Assembly: GCA_036674765.1 (NCBI GenBank)
Contig: JARVKI010000058.1
Coordinates: 1 to 64,000 of the forward strand
Length of the DNA: 64,000 bases
Direction of reading: 5' to 3'
From: Seiridium cupressi
Lineage: Eukaryota > Ascomycota > Sordariomycetes > Amphisphaeriales > Sporocadaceae
Below, in pieces: positions 1 through 10,579 of the stretch (position 1 is the stretch's first letter; every line of letters begins with the position of its first letter). The notes under the pieces were generated by a model, which ran no database searches, had not been told where the DNA came from, and saw nothing but the letters and a program-made list of their open reading frames with translations. Both the position numbers and the translations under genes were made by a program.

Positions 1-73
<73 letters not shown>
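1..73. repeat. Poly-C homopolymer at window edge
   Basis: The first 73 bases are uninterrupted C. On the minus strand this is a poly-G run beginning a few bases inside an intron, directly after the GTGAG donor of the exon at 78 to 166. It is not a fungal telomere repeat, because no TTAGGG/CCCTAA unit is present. It is most simply explained as a sequencing or assembly artefact at a contig end or gap. A genuine homopolymer inside the intron cannot be excluded from the sequence alone. Confidence 0.95.
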
Positions 74-75
<2 letters not shown>

Positions 76-77
76 AC

Positions 78-166
78 CTGAGAGCTGGAAGCCTACCGAA
101 GAATGTTATCAAGATCATAAATGAGATGGCGAGAATACCCAAAGCTACCTGGGAGATGGCACCCAT
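78..166 (-). CDS. Putative palmitoyltransferase SWF1, first exon only (partial)
   Basis: An ATG at 166 (minus strand) opens 29 codons plus two bases, ending at a good donor (CAG/GTGAGG). The peptide is short and hydrophobic, a probable first membrane span, and ends in FFGRLPAL plus the start of an Arg codon. From memory, the N terminus of filamentous-fungal SWF1-type DHHC palmitoyltransferases begins like this (a hydrophobic segment, then FGRLPALR). SWF1 proteins attach palmitate to cysteines near membrane spans of ER and Golgi proteins. The DHHC domain would lie off the left edge, so the assignment rests on about 30 residues. The gene is divergent from rap1, with about 900 bases between the two start codons. 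Confidence 0.5.
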
Positions 167-1067
167 GGTTCAAGCGGTGGTGTCGTATGCCGCAGCAATT
201 CCGTGTATTTCAAGAGAGTTCCACGTTAGTGCCATTAGCGACAGGGCAAGGCAGCTAAGTGACCGGCGATCAATAGGTAGAAAAAGAGAGTAGTGTAAGA
301 GCAGAATCAGCCGACGAGCATAATCAGCCTCTCAACTCAATGTGCATGATCTGCCAGGCGGAGGCAGGCGGACCGTGTGTGAGGGCAGCCCGTCACCAGC
401 TCACGCTCTAGTTGAGAGTATGACAGATGATTTGTCTGGAATGTACCCGCAAAACGTTCCTGCGGCTGCGCTTGGTAAGGCTGCGACACGCCAAACGTCA
501 GTGGGCAGTGCTTGGGTCAGCTTGGGCGGCCCGCAGTATATGCACATAAAAGAGTTGCTGCCCGTTTGCTGCCCCGTGGCACGAATATTCCGTCCTATCC
601 CGGCAACTCCCACGTGAGGACGTGGACGAGTGCCAAACCGCGATTGTGCATCACGCGTCGGCGCTGGACAAAAGCCACGGGACCGGCCTGTGTCTGAGCT
701 GGTGCGAAGTAATAAAAAGAAGTCCATCCTACTCCTGCAGGCCTGGCCGGTCGCGTAAAAACCTTTCCAGAAAATCTTGGGCAATCACAACCGCTGTAGA
801 CGTGACGAGGAATCAAACTTCGCGAAGGGTTTTAGGGCAAGCGGCAGGCATCAGAGTTTAACCCCGAAAGAAAGAAAGCACGCGCAATCTTGTCACGACA
901 AGCTCCTCTGGCCAGTACTTCTAACCACTGCACGAGTAATACCAGCATATGTCTACGATTGACAAGAAAAGCCACCAGTCACAGCTGCATTTCAAGTTTT
1001 TGCGGAAACCCTCACTTGAGAGACTGCGACGCCACTACTTCAGGGTTGCAGGGTTGGGGTAAACACC
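167..1067. other. Intergenic region, shared upstream region of SWF1-like gene and rap1
   Basis: About 0.9 kb lies between two divergent start codons and should hold both promoters. The open frames here are short, overlap on both strands and show no family motif. I see no tRNA or repeat. Confidence 0.6.
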
Positions 1068-4009
1068 ATGCCAGCCCCTATCGTCTATGAGGGGCAAATC
1101 CAGGGCCATGGCGGTACTCTTTTCAAAGACATGAAGTTCTGGGTCGCCCATCGCGTTCCTCTGCGCTCGACATGGATCCAGGATATACAGGTATTGCACA
1201 ACTTGGCACAACAGCCGCCGAATCATGCTAATGAGACGCAGAACAACGGTGGCAGTGTTGTGCAGTTGGACAAACATGCAGATTTTCTCATCGCAGACCA
1301 CGCCAGGAAGGATGTCCCCGCAGGATCTTACTCGTGGAAATGGATCGAAGACTCTGTAAAGAGTGGTAAGCTGTTGGACAAGAAGGACTTCTTGATTGGC
1401 ACCCCTGGCAATGAGACGAGGCCCGTGGGTTCCGTACAGCAGAAGTCCACAAGAACTCCATTCACCAAGGCAGATGATCTGCTCCTCGGAAGGTTCGTCA
1501 CGAAATACGAAAGAGAGGGTATAGCTGTCTCGGGCAATGTTATATATAAGCAACTAGAAGCAAAGGTCAATAGAACCTACCCATCCCGAGGCAAACCTGG
1601 CTAACTTCTGCAGTACCCACATCACACATATCAGTCTTGGAGAGACCGGTGGGTGAAGAAACTGCAGTTCCTTCTGAGGCCAGAAGTTCCGGACGGTTCA
1701 CCATCACCGCCTGCAGAAGTGGTGCCAAGTGCCATCTCCGCGCCATTGCAGCTTGCACCTCCTGCACCCACTCCTACACCTCAATCTTCGCGACCTGGGC
1801 ATGTCAACACCGACTCTCCAAAAAAGAAGACGAGAGCGAAATTCACTCCAGAGGAGGATGCATTGCTCCTGCAGTACGTTGAAGAGATGAAAGCAAACGG
1901 CCAAGGGGCTTCCGGAAAGAAAGCATATGAAAATTTCGCAGCAGATGTATGGATCCATCATTGCATTTATGTCCAAGGCAGAAGAATTCTCTGCTGACTT
2001 TCGTGCAGTTTCCTCAGCATACTTGGCAAGCATGGAGGGACCGTTATTTGAAGCAGCTAAGGCCCCGCGAGTCTCGAGAGGACAGCGAAGCAACGCCGCA
2101 GCCACCACCTGTGCGTGGAACCATACAGTCTGAGGTCACACCCAAAGCCGCACAACCTCATGATAGTGTCATTCCACCCGTACAGCAAGACGACTCAAGT
2201 ACCTCTCAACCGGGACATCGTTCGCCAGTAGCACCCGAGATAAGACAAGATCTGAGGCAAGTAAATGTGAAGCCAGAACCTCGGGAAGACGAAGAACAGC
2301 AACTCGTGGACAGCCAAATCAATGGCGAAGTCGAGAATGTCGATGTTCATGATGAAGAAGCTGTGGCGACTTTAGGCCCCTCTGAGGCAGGTCTCGGACG
2401 CGATGCAAGTCCTGGCACCTCCTCAGTGCCTAACCAGGAGCTAGTGAGTTCCGGTTCAGAGACTACTCGAAGCCAGCCTATGCCCATAAAGACAAGAGAA
2501 CAGTTTTATGCGCTCCTAAGGGTATTTCTTGAAGAGGAATCTCATCTCGTCCAACAGCAGTTCAAAGTCTGGCCCACTATCCAAGGGCTCACTTTCGAGC
2601 TTTGGGATCTGTGGACAAACGTGCAAGCCCAAAAGGTCGAGCCTGCGGAACGCGACTGGCAGCAAATAGCAGAAGAGCTGGGATATAATTGGGTCGCATT
2701 ACCCTCCGCCCCTGATGAAGTCAGACACTGTTACGAGACGCATCTTTCCGGGTTTGAAGATGCAGTCGCGAGTTTGGTGGATGTGGACTCTGGTAACGAA
2801 GCCGAGTCTCAGTCAGAGGAGGAGGAAACCGAGTTGCCACAATCGCGGTTTCCAGGACTTCCAATGTCCCACAACACCCTCTCCGATGGCCAATTCAATT
2901 CGTCACCTCCCAAACAGCCATCATTGAAGCGCGCCCACGACTCTGCCATGTCTTCTGGCCTTGTCTATCCAGAGTCTTCCAGAAAACGCCCCAGATTTGG
3001 GAGGGATAGTGAGATTCCGTCAACACCAGATACTAAGAACGGAACTTCGCGTCTCCGGCCACCGGTCAGCGCTGCTGTATCTCCTCATAGACGATATCAT
3101 GCACTACTCGGATCCTCACAACCATTACGTGGCAACGTGCAGGCCGACTTAGCTGATAAGGAGGACGAAGAGATGCATGATCAAGACCAAAATTTATTCG
3201 CCTTGCCGAAATCCATGAATGCCACGATCGAGCCCGAAACTCAAGATTTTCGCTTCGAGACCCAGATGATGGATGACCTCCAGGAAGAGACACAACCAGA
3301 AGTTACACCTTCGCAGCAGCTGATGAGTGATATTGATGCAGAGGAGCGGCGTCAGCAATTAAACCTAGTCTCACCGACACCTAAACGATTCGCCAAGTCA
3401 CCGTTCCTCGCTGATGATGGTGATGATGATGACGAGGAGGTAGTCACACCGAAGCCTCGCTATGGCAAGGGACCTAACACACTCTTACCCCAAACAGAAA
3501 TTCGAACCCCCAAACGCAGATCGCTACCTCCGTCATATCGTAGGGATACATGCTCTTCGGTACCGGCACATAAAACAGCGCCCGGGCCCACACGCTCAGA
3601 TAGGCAGGCATCTACTATGCATCAAGAGCGATCACTATCATTACCGCGGCCCTCTGTGAAGCGAGGATCAAAGGCCGAAGAGTTAGGTGAAGTGGTGGAG
3701 TACTGGATGTCTCTAGGTTATTCTCATGATATCGCGCGGCGTAGTCTTGAAGCGACGACCTGGGAGCCCGGCCTGGCCGGGCGAATCATGCAATTGCTCA
3801 AAGACGGAAATCCTATGCCCACTAACTGGGAGGGCGTGTGGACACCGCGAGATGACGACAGTCTAAGGCTAGTTGACTCTGCAAAGCTTCCGAGAGATGA
3901 GAAAGAGGCCCGTAAACGCGCGAGGGCGGCGGACAGGATCCGTGACAAGCATGGAGAGGAGCGTCTAGATCTAAGAAGGAAATGGCTAGCTGTGAAAGCG
4001 GAGTTGTGA
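1068..4009 (+). CDS. rap1: Telomere-binding protein Rap1 family (BRCT, two Myb-like, ARID-like, RCT)
   Basis: Four exons: 1068-1190, 1242-1565, 1614-1946 and 2009-4009, giving about 926 residues. All junctions are phase 0 and the introns are 51, 48 and 62 nt. Residues 1 to about 97 resemble the Rap1 BRCT domain (LIADHARKD, YSWKWIEDSVKSG). Two Myb-like modules, about 110-166 and 221-277, each end in a matching WRDR helix (HTYQSWRDRW and HTWQAWRDRY), and in both cases an intron lies just before that helix. A segment at roughly 430-530 looks ARID-like. The last ~110 residues match the Rap1 C-terminal domain (EVVEYWMSLGYSHDIA, then a Trp-Glu-Pro turn). The long centre is acidic, rich in Ser and Pro, and probably disordered. 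Rap1 acts at telomeres, where it protects ends, controls length and silences nearby genes through shelterin-like partners. Intron 1 has a length divisible by three and no stop, so its retention would add 17 residues. The start is the only ATG that gives the complete BRCT domain. Confidence 0.88.
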
Positions 4010-7000
4010 TTGCTGTACTGATGACTCTGTTGAAATTGAGGGATACTGCTTCGGTTATGAGTATTCACTCAGTTGTCTTGATACCCCATCTGTTGAGCGA
4101 GCGATCAGAGCTGATTAAATATTTTGTTTACCTTGGTTAATTGATATTCTGTGCACTCATGCCACCATAGCATTACCATTCCGCCCAAAGTCAAAATATG
4201 TGATTTATAGCAACAGCAGTATTAACCAGTATGTGGACTCGTTCTGAATGAAGCAGCTATTCCTTTCCGTGTATAACCTGTTTGTGGCTATTTGATTATG
4301 TCTGGATTGATTTGGCTGGTTTGCATATGGATCTTTGAGGATGAAACTTGGGTAGGAATATCGGCTTTATACTCTTGTATCAAGTATAATCGCTTATGCC
4401 TCGCCCACGATTGGCTTGATGATAGACCTGGCCTTATGGATATAGTTGTGTTTATCAACTTGAGGGTCAGGACTCTTGACATATGTTTCAAGTCCAGTAT
4501 GCATTGGCAGCCCGTATTGGCTTGCAGACTCCCACTATCAGTAACGTCGTTTACAAGTGACCACGTCAGGTTAGAACGACCAACAATTTCCAATTACATC
4601 ACCTTCTTTAACTGCTATACCTTAAACGTGATCCAAGAGTATATCTCTAGGTAGGCTTCATATCGTGGTTCTCACTTGCCATGTCATCGTCATGACCAGC
4701 TCATTGAGTGGTGATTCAGGAGGTGATTGAATGGCCTCCTCTTTGATTGGAAAGTCTTGGCCAAAGTTCACAAGTTGGTCTTCACGTTTGATATTCAACC
4801 TCATTATGGACATAAAGTACTACGTCAATCGCTTCTACTCGTTTGCATCCGTTCGCCTATATAAGAGGCCATATCTAAATGCGCTGCACAGTCGCTAATT
4901 CCCCTTGTCATCTATATTCTTGTGGATCAGCTGCGAGTGCCCGGAAAATGACACAAGCTGCGCTGCAATAGTCCATACTCTCTCTGTAGGACGCAGTAGA
5001 CGAGACAACGGGCCCGGGACCGTAAACACGGCACGGCAGCAAAGAAGTCACTGACTATCGGTGCTTGGCAATTTGTTCGGTGCCACACACGGAGGAGCTG
5101 AATGGCACAGCCCCTCAGGTTGTGCGCACATGCGGGTGCTACAACATGTGCGCTTGAGACATGGCCTGATTACTGGGGAAGGCTGATTCTCACGGCATGA
5201 CGAGGTTGCGCCAATGGATCGAAAATAGGGACTTGCATTAGACTGCATGTGCGTCGTATATCTTTTCCGGTGGGGTTACGGGGGACTCCGTGTTGAAATG
5301 TGCATCCCCCCGAATTAGGGGGAACGGGTATTTTTTAGTTTGGCCTATAGCAGCCTGGGGTCGTAGTAAGCACACTCGTATACTCCAAGCTCAACAGACA
5401 GGTCTTTGACCTCAGCTTTTGACCGGTTGTGGCAAAAGGAAGAAAAGCTTGAAACCTCGTGGGATCCTTCTGATCCTGCCATCCTCACTAGTCGATGAAA
5501 CATTGGAAACAGAAACGAATTGATCACGCCAAAGATAAGCCAGTAGTGACTGGCCTGTGTGACCACACGCCGCGGATTGATTGGTCCCGTCGCGCACAAG
5601 AAGTGCGGCACTTTCGGGGTGATCCTTACATACGCCGTGGATGGAGCAAATGCATGCGTGCTGCGGGGTGACAATTAGAGTAAAATACCTCAGCTACCTA
5701 TCGAAAACGGGCAACGATGGCTGCATGGAACCATGGAACCTGAGACACTGGACCGGTGAATTCTGACTCGCAGTGTAAATCGTGAAGACGTGATAAGGTT
5801 CGGGTGAACGTTGGACTGTCTTGAACTATCCGCCTGACTCAACGTAGCTGGGAAAATAGAAGACGCTAACAAAAGAACCCTTGTTCATCTAGTGCCAATC
5901 TCCTACATAGTGACAACCCACGGGATGGTATCGCGCGACAGATGCACATGCCTAGTCCATAGGACGATGGTCATTGATTGCTTACGGATCAACACACCTG
6001 CAGCATCGCGCAGCAGAGATGATCTCAGCCTCGCCAAATGACTGCATACCGAAAACGTGTGTGATTGCGGAATGCCAGGCAATCGGTCCAATGGATAAGA
6101 AAGAAGGCAGCAGAATTATGTCAGCATGCCGGCTGTGTGTATGTATCTTTAGTAGCAGCTACTGCATGCACTCTACCCATCAGATCCGCAGTGGGCATGT
6201 GGATTGCGTTAAACTGCGTGCTCCGCCGCCCGGATTTGGCACTCTGGGCACGGCGCGAGATCCGTGCCTCGTGGTGGTCTTCTGGCCCCCAAAGGGCATG
6301 GGGTGGGTGACTGTCGACAAACTGCCGAGGTGATTCAGGTCGTGATTGGAGACGTAGCCGCTCGCTGAACCTCAACAGGTCGCTGGGAACTAACTGTGTT
6401 GGCTGCATGCCGAGAGATGTGAATAGAAACCCAGAAAAAGCACATGTATTCCCGCGAGGCTTTGCCAAGGTGAGAGAAACGGTACGGCATTGAACCCACG
6501 CGCCTCTCTGGCACGACAGGTCCGTGAGGGAAGAAGGATTCTGTGATATCTGGAGGTGTGCACCAAGTAAAAACCTCGACGGCCCGAACAGATAAGAGTC
6601 TGATCTGTCGGTGCTTTTCGCAACACCCGAGACGGGAGACACTGTCTCCAGCCATGTACAGATGATATGCAAGGCACCGAAGGTAAATGTTCGCCAGGCT
6701 GCACAAGAGATCGCTTGTCGCAAGAGCACGCTCGCTGTGAAATGGTCCCAGCAGGGGGGTCTTAGCACAACCTTGGAAAGGAACGGAGTGTTTGATCTCA
6801 CCCCCTCCCGAAATGCGGGAGGTTAGTTGGAGATGGTGTGTTGAACCAGCCACACTTGCACAGTATGCCATACTCCTGCCGCATTTGTGGGCTGGAGCAT
6901 GGTTCTAACTCGACAGTAAGACGATGGAGAGCATTCGCCCGATGGAGTCAATATTGTGCTTCCAATGTCATGTCAGCCGCTTCCTTTACGATGCCTGCCG

Positions 7001-9284
7001 TGCCACTCGAGGCGGCACAGACAGCAGCGTTTGGTCAGCCCATAGGTTGCAGACAACTGTGTATCGCCGAACCAAAACTGTACGTGGGCATCGGGGCGGT
7101 AGATGGCGACAAGATGAGATGAATGCTAAACAAACCGTCCCATGTTGGCTCTTTCCGGGCGATGATCAGACTTACGCCTCTAGAGCTTTAAGGGCTCTCC
7201 TAGCGAACGAATTGTGTAATGTGTTGGTAACCTTCGCATCAGCCGTTTGTCTGTGGGCGGAACGAACATTACCGAATCGTATCCCAAGCCAGAAACACAC
7301 AGAACAAGGGACGAACAGACCCTTGGTCGGAGGCGTCGCGCCTAAAGCAGGGAATATCCTTCAACTCGTGTTTGCCTTCTGCCTCGATGAGCGGATTGTG
7401 TGGCATCACCTTCCAATCCTTAAGGGAGTGTCAATTGCACTAACATGGCCGACCATGGCATGCTGCTATAGGGAAGAAACAGTACCCCTCTTACAGGGGA
7501 CGACAGGTGCAATGATAGAAAAAGAGAGCTGCTTGTTGACACATGCACCTACCTATTACTCATCTGCCCCATATGATCATAGCAAGAAGAAAAACGAATT
7601 GTCTTCCTTCGAAAAAGACATGTCAAAACAATAATACAAGGGTCGGGGGTAAAAGAAATTTCGAGGCTGAGACAACAGGGGGAAGGTGTGAGCATAAACC
7701 AATTTAACCAAGCTGGGTGCACATGCCACGGCCATGGATGTGGTGCGCTCGAAATTTCCCATCATTGAGCAATGCGACAGGGCTTGTCAGTGCCCAACAG
7801 GGTTTCAAACGAGGAAAAAAACTTTTTTTTCTCCCACCTTCCAGGATAATTTTGAGCCCTGACCCTATGTTCAGGGTGGTGGGTAATGAGAGAAAAGGAG
7901 GAGAAGAAGAGGATGACGAGACTGGAGGAACGCGAGCAGAAGGTGACTCAAAAAGCACAACAAACAGCCCAGGCAGGGCGACATAGGGCATCCATACATG
8001 AACTTACAGACAGGTGTCTAGTGTAGTTATGCAGATGCAAATGCAAGCTGCAGTCGCATCACAGTTGGGAACTGGAATTGGGTTTGGTGCCCAAGCGACA
8101 GTAACGAACAGGCGGGGTTGTTACCAGACTGTGTCTGCCCACTTTGTCTCAGCACCGACAAGGGAAAAAAAAGTCGCGTGTGTGCTGTGGACTGGGAAAT
8201 CTTGGCAAACCCACATCGTCTGCCGAAAACCCCTATACAAGGCCTGCATCAACAGATATGGCGTACAGCAACATCTTTGATGATGCACCAGTATCCAAGG
8301 ATGTGTATGTACATGTACGTAAAACTGTCAGGACATGTGCTGCACGTCATTTTCAAATTCGAGGCAAGCAACTATTTACTTACTTCCCGGGAGTAACTTG
8401 ACCTTTCATTTGCACAGCACAGCACAGCACAGCACAGCACAGCACAGCACAGCACACATACAAACGTCTACTCAAGTTTAAGAGGAACAAAAGAGAGAAA
8501 GAGAAATCAAGAACAAGAGAACAAGATCGCATGTGAGATTTCACCAAGACACGAGAGAAAAAAGTTCTAGTAGTAGGTCATTTGCTAAATTTGCGCTGAA
8601 ATCTAAAATGAAGGGTATATCCACCAGTGAAACCCAGATCGCAATCTCAAGGCTGTCGAATGTCTATAGCCGCGCTGAACGACAAAACGCCCCGCGATGT
8701 CCTCAAAGCCTTTCTTCCCGTTCTTCCGCATAATCCTTAAGACAATATCCCATTAAGCTTTACTCGAAACAATGTATCCCATAATCGACATCAGTCCTTT
8801 AAATTCAGAACCATGTCATGCAGTTATCCTCCAAGCAGTGAACTTTTGGTTTCCCGTACACCCGTGTGAACAAGGTCGAGTTCCGAAAAACTATCGCGTG
8901 CGTTCGTCAGCTGGCGCTCCTTTGCGAAAGCAAGGTCGCCTCCTCTGTAAGGGGGGTATCTCAAAAGATGAACAGAAAATCCGATTCCTTCTCCCCGTAA
9001 TGCGTATTCAGGTTGCCCCTGCGTCTGTATGTGGCAAGTGAGAAAATCCTCCGATAGAAATATGGTAGGATCGTCCCTGGTATGATGCGCTGTGCCATCC
9101 CGAAAAGACAAGACCAGACTCCGTAGGAAATGAGTTCCTAGTGTACAAAGATGGGATGGCCATCGTCATGTATTTTTTGTGGGTTTTGTTTTTTTACTAT
9201 TGGCGAAATCCCGGGAAGCACCGAAGAAATCCATGTGGGTAAGAGAGAAATAGGAAAAATCCGACGGGCACGTCCAGGCTTTCT
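4010..9284. other. Gene-poor region (5.3 kb)
   Basis: I see no convincing gene. The longest open frames are 6924-7634 (+, 236 codons) and 6121-6801 (-, 226 codons). They carry no recognised motif, no credible splice partners and several equally open frames over the same bases. A TATA-like TATATAAG at about 4858-4865 has no gene behind it. A CACAG pentamer microsatellite lies at 8413-8456. No tRNA-like A/B boxes and no long terminal or inverted repeats were noticed. Confidence 0.55.
8413..8456. repeat. CACAG pentanucleotide microsatellite
   Basis: Nearly nine perfect tandem copies of CACAG, followed by purine-rich low-complexity sequence (repeated GAGAAAG-type motifs to about 8530). It lies in a gene-poor region about 0.8 kb from the end of the minus-strand gene at 9285. 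Confidence 0.95.
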
Positions 9285-10526
9285 CTACATGGTGGGCTTC
9301 TTCAGGATCTCCTCGCAGTTGGCGTCGAAGCGCAGGTTCCAAAGGCGGGTTTGCTGCATGAAGCGCTCGGTCTTTTCCAATTCCCGTTCGCGGCCAAAGA
9401 GGGTCTCGACGAATTCGACACCGGAGCCCTTGCCGAGCTGGGAGGCGTCCTTGCGCTTGCTGGCCTTGAGCATGGGAGATTCGCATCGCTTGAGCAGTGC
9501 GCGAAGCTTGTCCGTAAGGCGCTCACCCGACTCAATGAAATCCTCGACCATCTCCCGGTTATCCTGGGCGCGTATCCTGGGGACGGTATCCTCGGAGCGC
9601 TTGATCTTGCCAGAAAGTTGGATAAGGAGAAGCCAGAGCTCACCGGCCATATCGGAGATGGGGGTGGCAGGTCCATGGTGGTAGACGGTCCAGTCATAGA
9701 TCCACTTGCCCAGGGAGTTGGAGTCGAAGACGCTACCAAGCAACATAATCGGCTCCTCGGTCGGGTCCCAGTTCTTCAGGGAGTATCCAGCAGGGATCCG
9801 GTGCTTCTTGGCATCCGCTTCGGTGGCCTTGACCGTTGTCGGCGCCGCCTTCTTTTGATGTGAGCTGGAAGGTCGAACCGTCTGGGGGCGCTGAATGGGG
9901 GCAGTGCCGGAGGGGCGACGCGTGTGGGATACCCTGGTGGCGGACCGTTGGATAGGATCGTCGTAATATACTGGTCTCTCTTTCTCATAGACGGGACCCT
10001 GCTTGTAGTAGTGGTAATCAGTGCCATGTCCCGCAGCAGCAGTATAATACTCTTGATGTCTACGACTCCTCGACTGCGCCGGCAGCACGTACGTGACGCC
10101 GTTGACCTCAAAGATCTCGTCCTCGTCGGAGTCCCCATACGAGGTCCGATAATAGGAGTAAGAGCCGCGGCGCTCGCGCTTTGGTGTGTGATTCGACCCC
10201 TTTGAGAAACTGTGCTTTCGCGAACTCACTTTGGGGCCAGGGCCAGTGGCATATTCGCCTGTGCTTGTGTACCTGGGCGAAAATGTGGTCCTGTAATTGT
10301 CTTGGCCACCGCTACTGGCGTTACGAAAGTGAGCTCGGGTTGCCGGTCGCTGAGGCGTCGAGTAGAAATAGTTGTGCCGCGGCGAAGGCGTCGGCGAAGG
10401 ACTACCTGAGTAGTAGTAGTCCGGGTTGGGCGTGGACCCGCGGTATGGAGATCCGTAGCTCATCTTCCTAAACTCTTGCGATGTCCCACTGACATCCAAA
10501 GTCTTCTCGCTCTTTTGTTGGAGCAA
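9285..10526 (-). CDS. Conserved fungal protein, 'vegetative cell wall protein gp1-like'
   Basis: A single uninterrupted frame of 413 codons. A second in-frame ATG at 10463 (MSYGSPYRGS) would give 392 residues and is the more likely start, because the first 21 residues look like leader sequence. The N-terminal half is low-complexity and rich in Tyr, Ser, Pro, Arg and Gly. The C-terminal ~160 residues form a conserved, mostly helical domain recognisable by IPAGYSLKNWDPTEEPI, LGKWIYDWTVYHHGPATPI and MAGELWLLLIQLSG. From memory, proteins with this domain are widespread in Sordariomycetes and usually carry the uninformative database name 'vegetative cell wall protein gp1'. There is no signal peptide or membrane span, so a wall location is doubtful, and the function is unknown. 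A run of 19 T at 10561-10579 lies just upstream. Confidence 0.8.
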   Translation of the reverse strand: MLQQKSEKTLDVSGTSQEFRKMSYGSPYRGSTPNPDYYYSGSPSPTPSPRHNYFYSTPQRPATRAHFRNASSGGQDNYRTTFSPRYTSTGEYATGPGPKVSSRKHSFSKGSNHTPKRERRGSYSYYRTSYGDSDEDEIFEVNGVTYVLPAQSRSRRHQEYYTAAAGHGTDYHYYKQGPVYEKERPVYYDDPIQRSATRVSHTRRPSGTAPIQRPQTVRPSSSHQKKAAPTTVKATEADAKKHRIPAGYSLKNWDPTEEPIMLLGSVFDSNSLGKWIYDWTVYHHGPATPISDMAGELWLLLIQLSGKIKRSEDTVPRIRAQDNREMVEDFIESGERLTDKLRALLKRCESPMLKASKRKDASQLGKGSGVEFVETLFGRERELEKTERFMQQTRLWNLRFDANCEEILKKPTM

Positions 10527-10560
10527 CGTCCCCTATCGACGCGCTGGTCGATGCTGTGAG

Positions 10561-10579
10561 TTTTTTTTTTTTTTTTTTT
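10561..10579. repeat. Poly(dT) tract upstream of the minus-strand gene at 9285-10526
   Basis: Nineteen consecutive T on the plus strand (poly-dA in the direction of the downstream gene), 35 bases from the first possible start codon. Poly(dA:dT) tracts in fungal promoters commonly exclude nucleosomes, so a promoter role is plausible here, but that is inference. Confidence 0.6.

Noticed and set aside
6924..7634. 236-codon plus-strand open frame
   Set aside because: Starts with ATG but shows no motif, signal peptide or splice partners, and neighbouring frames on the other strand are equally open. Kept only as a point to check.
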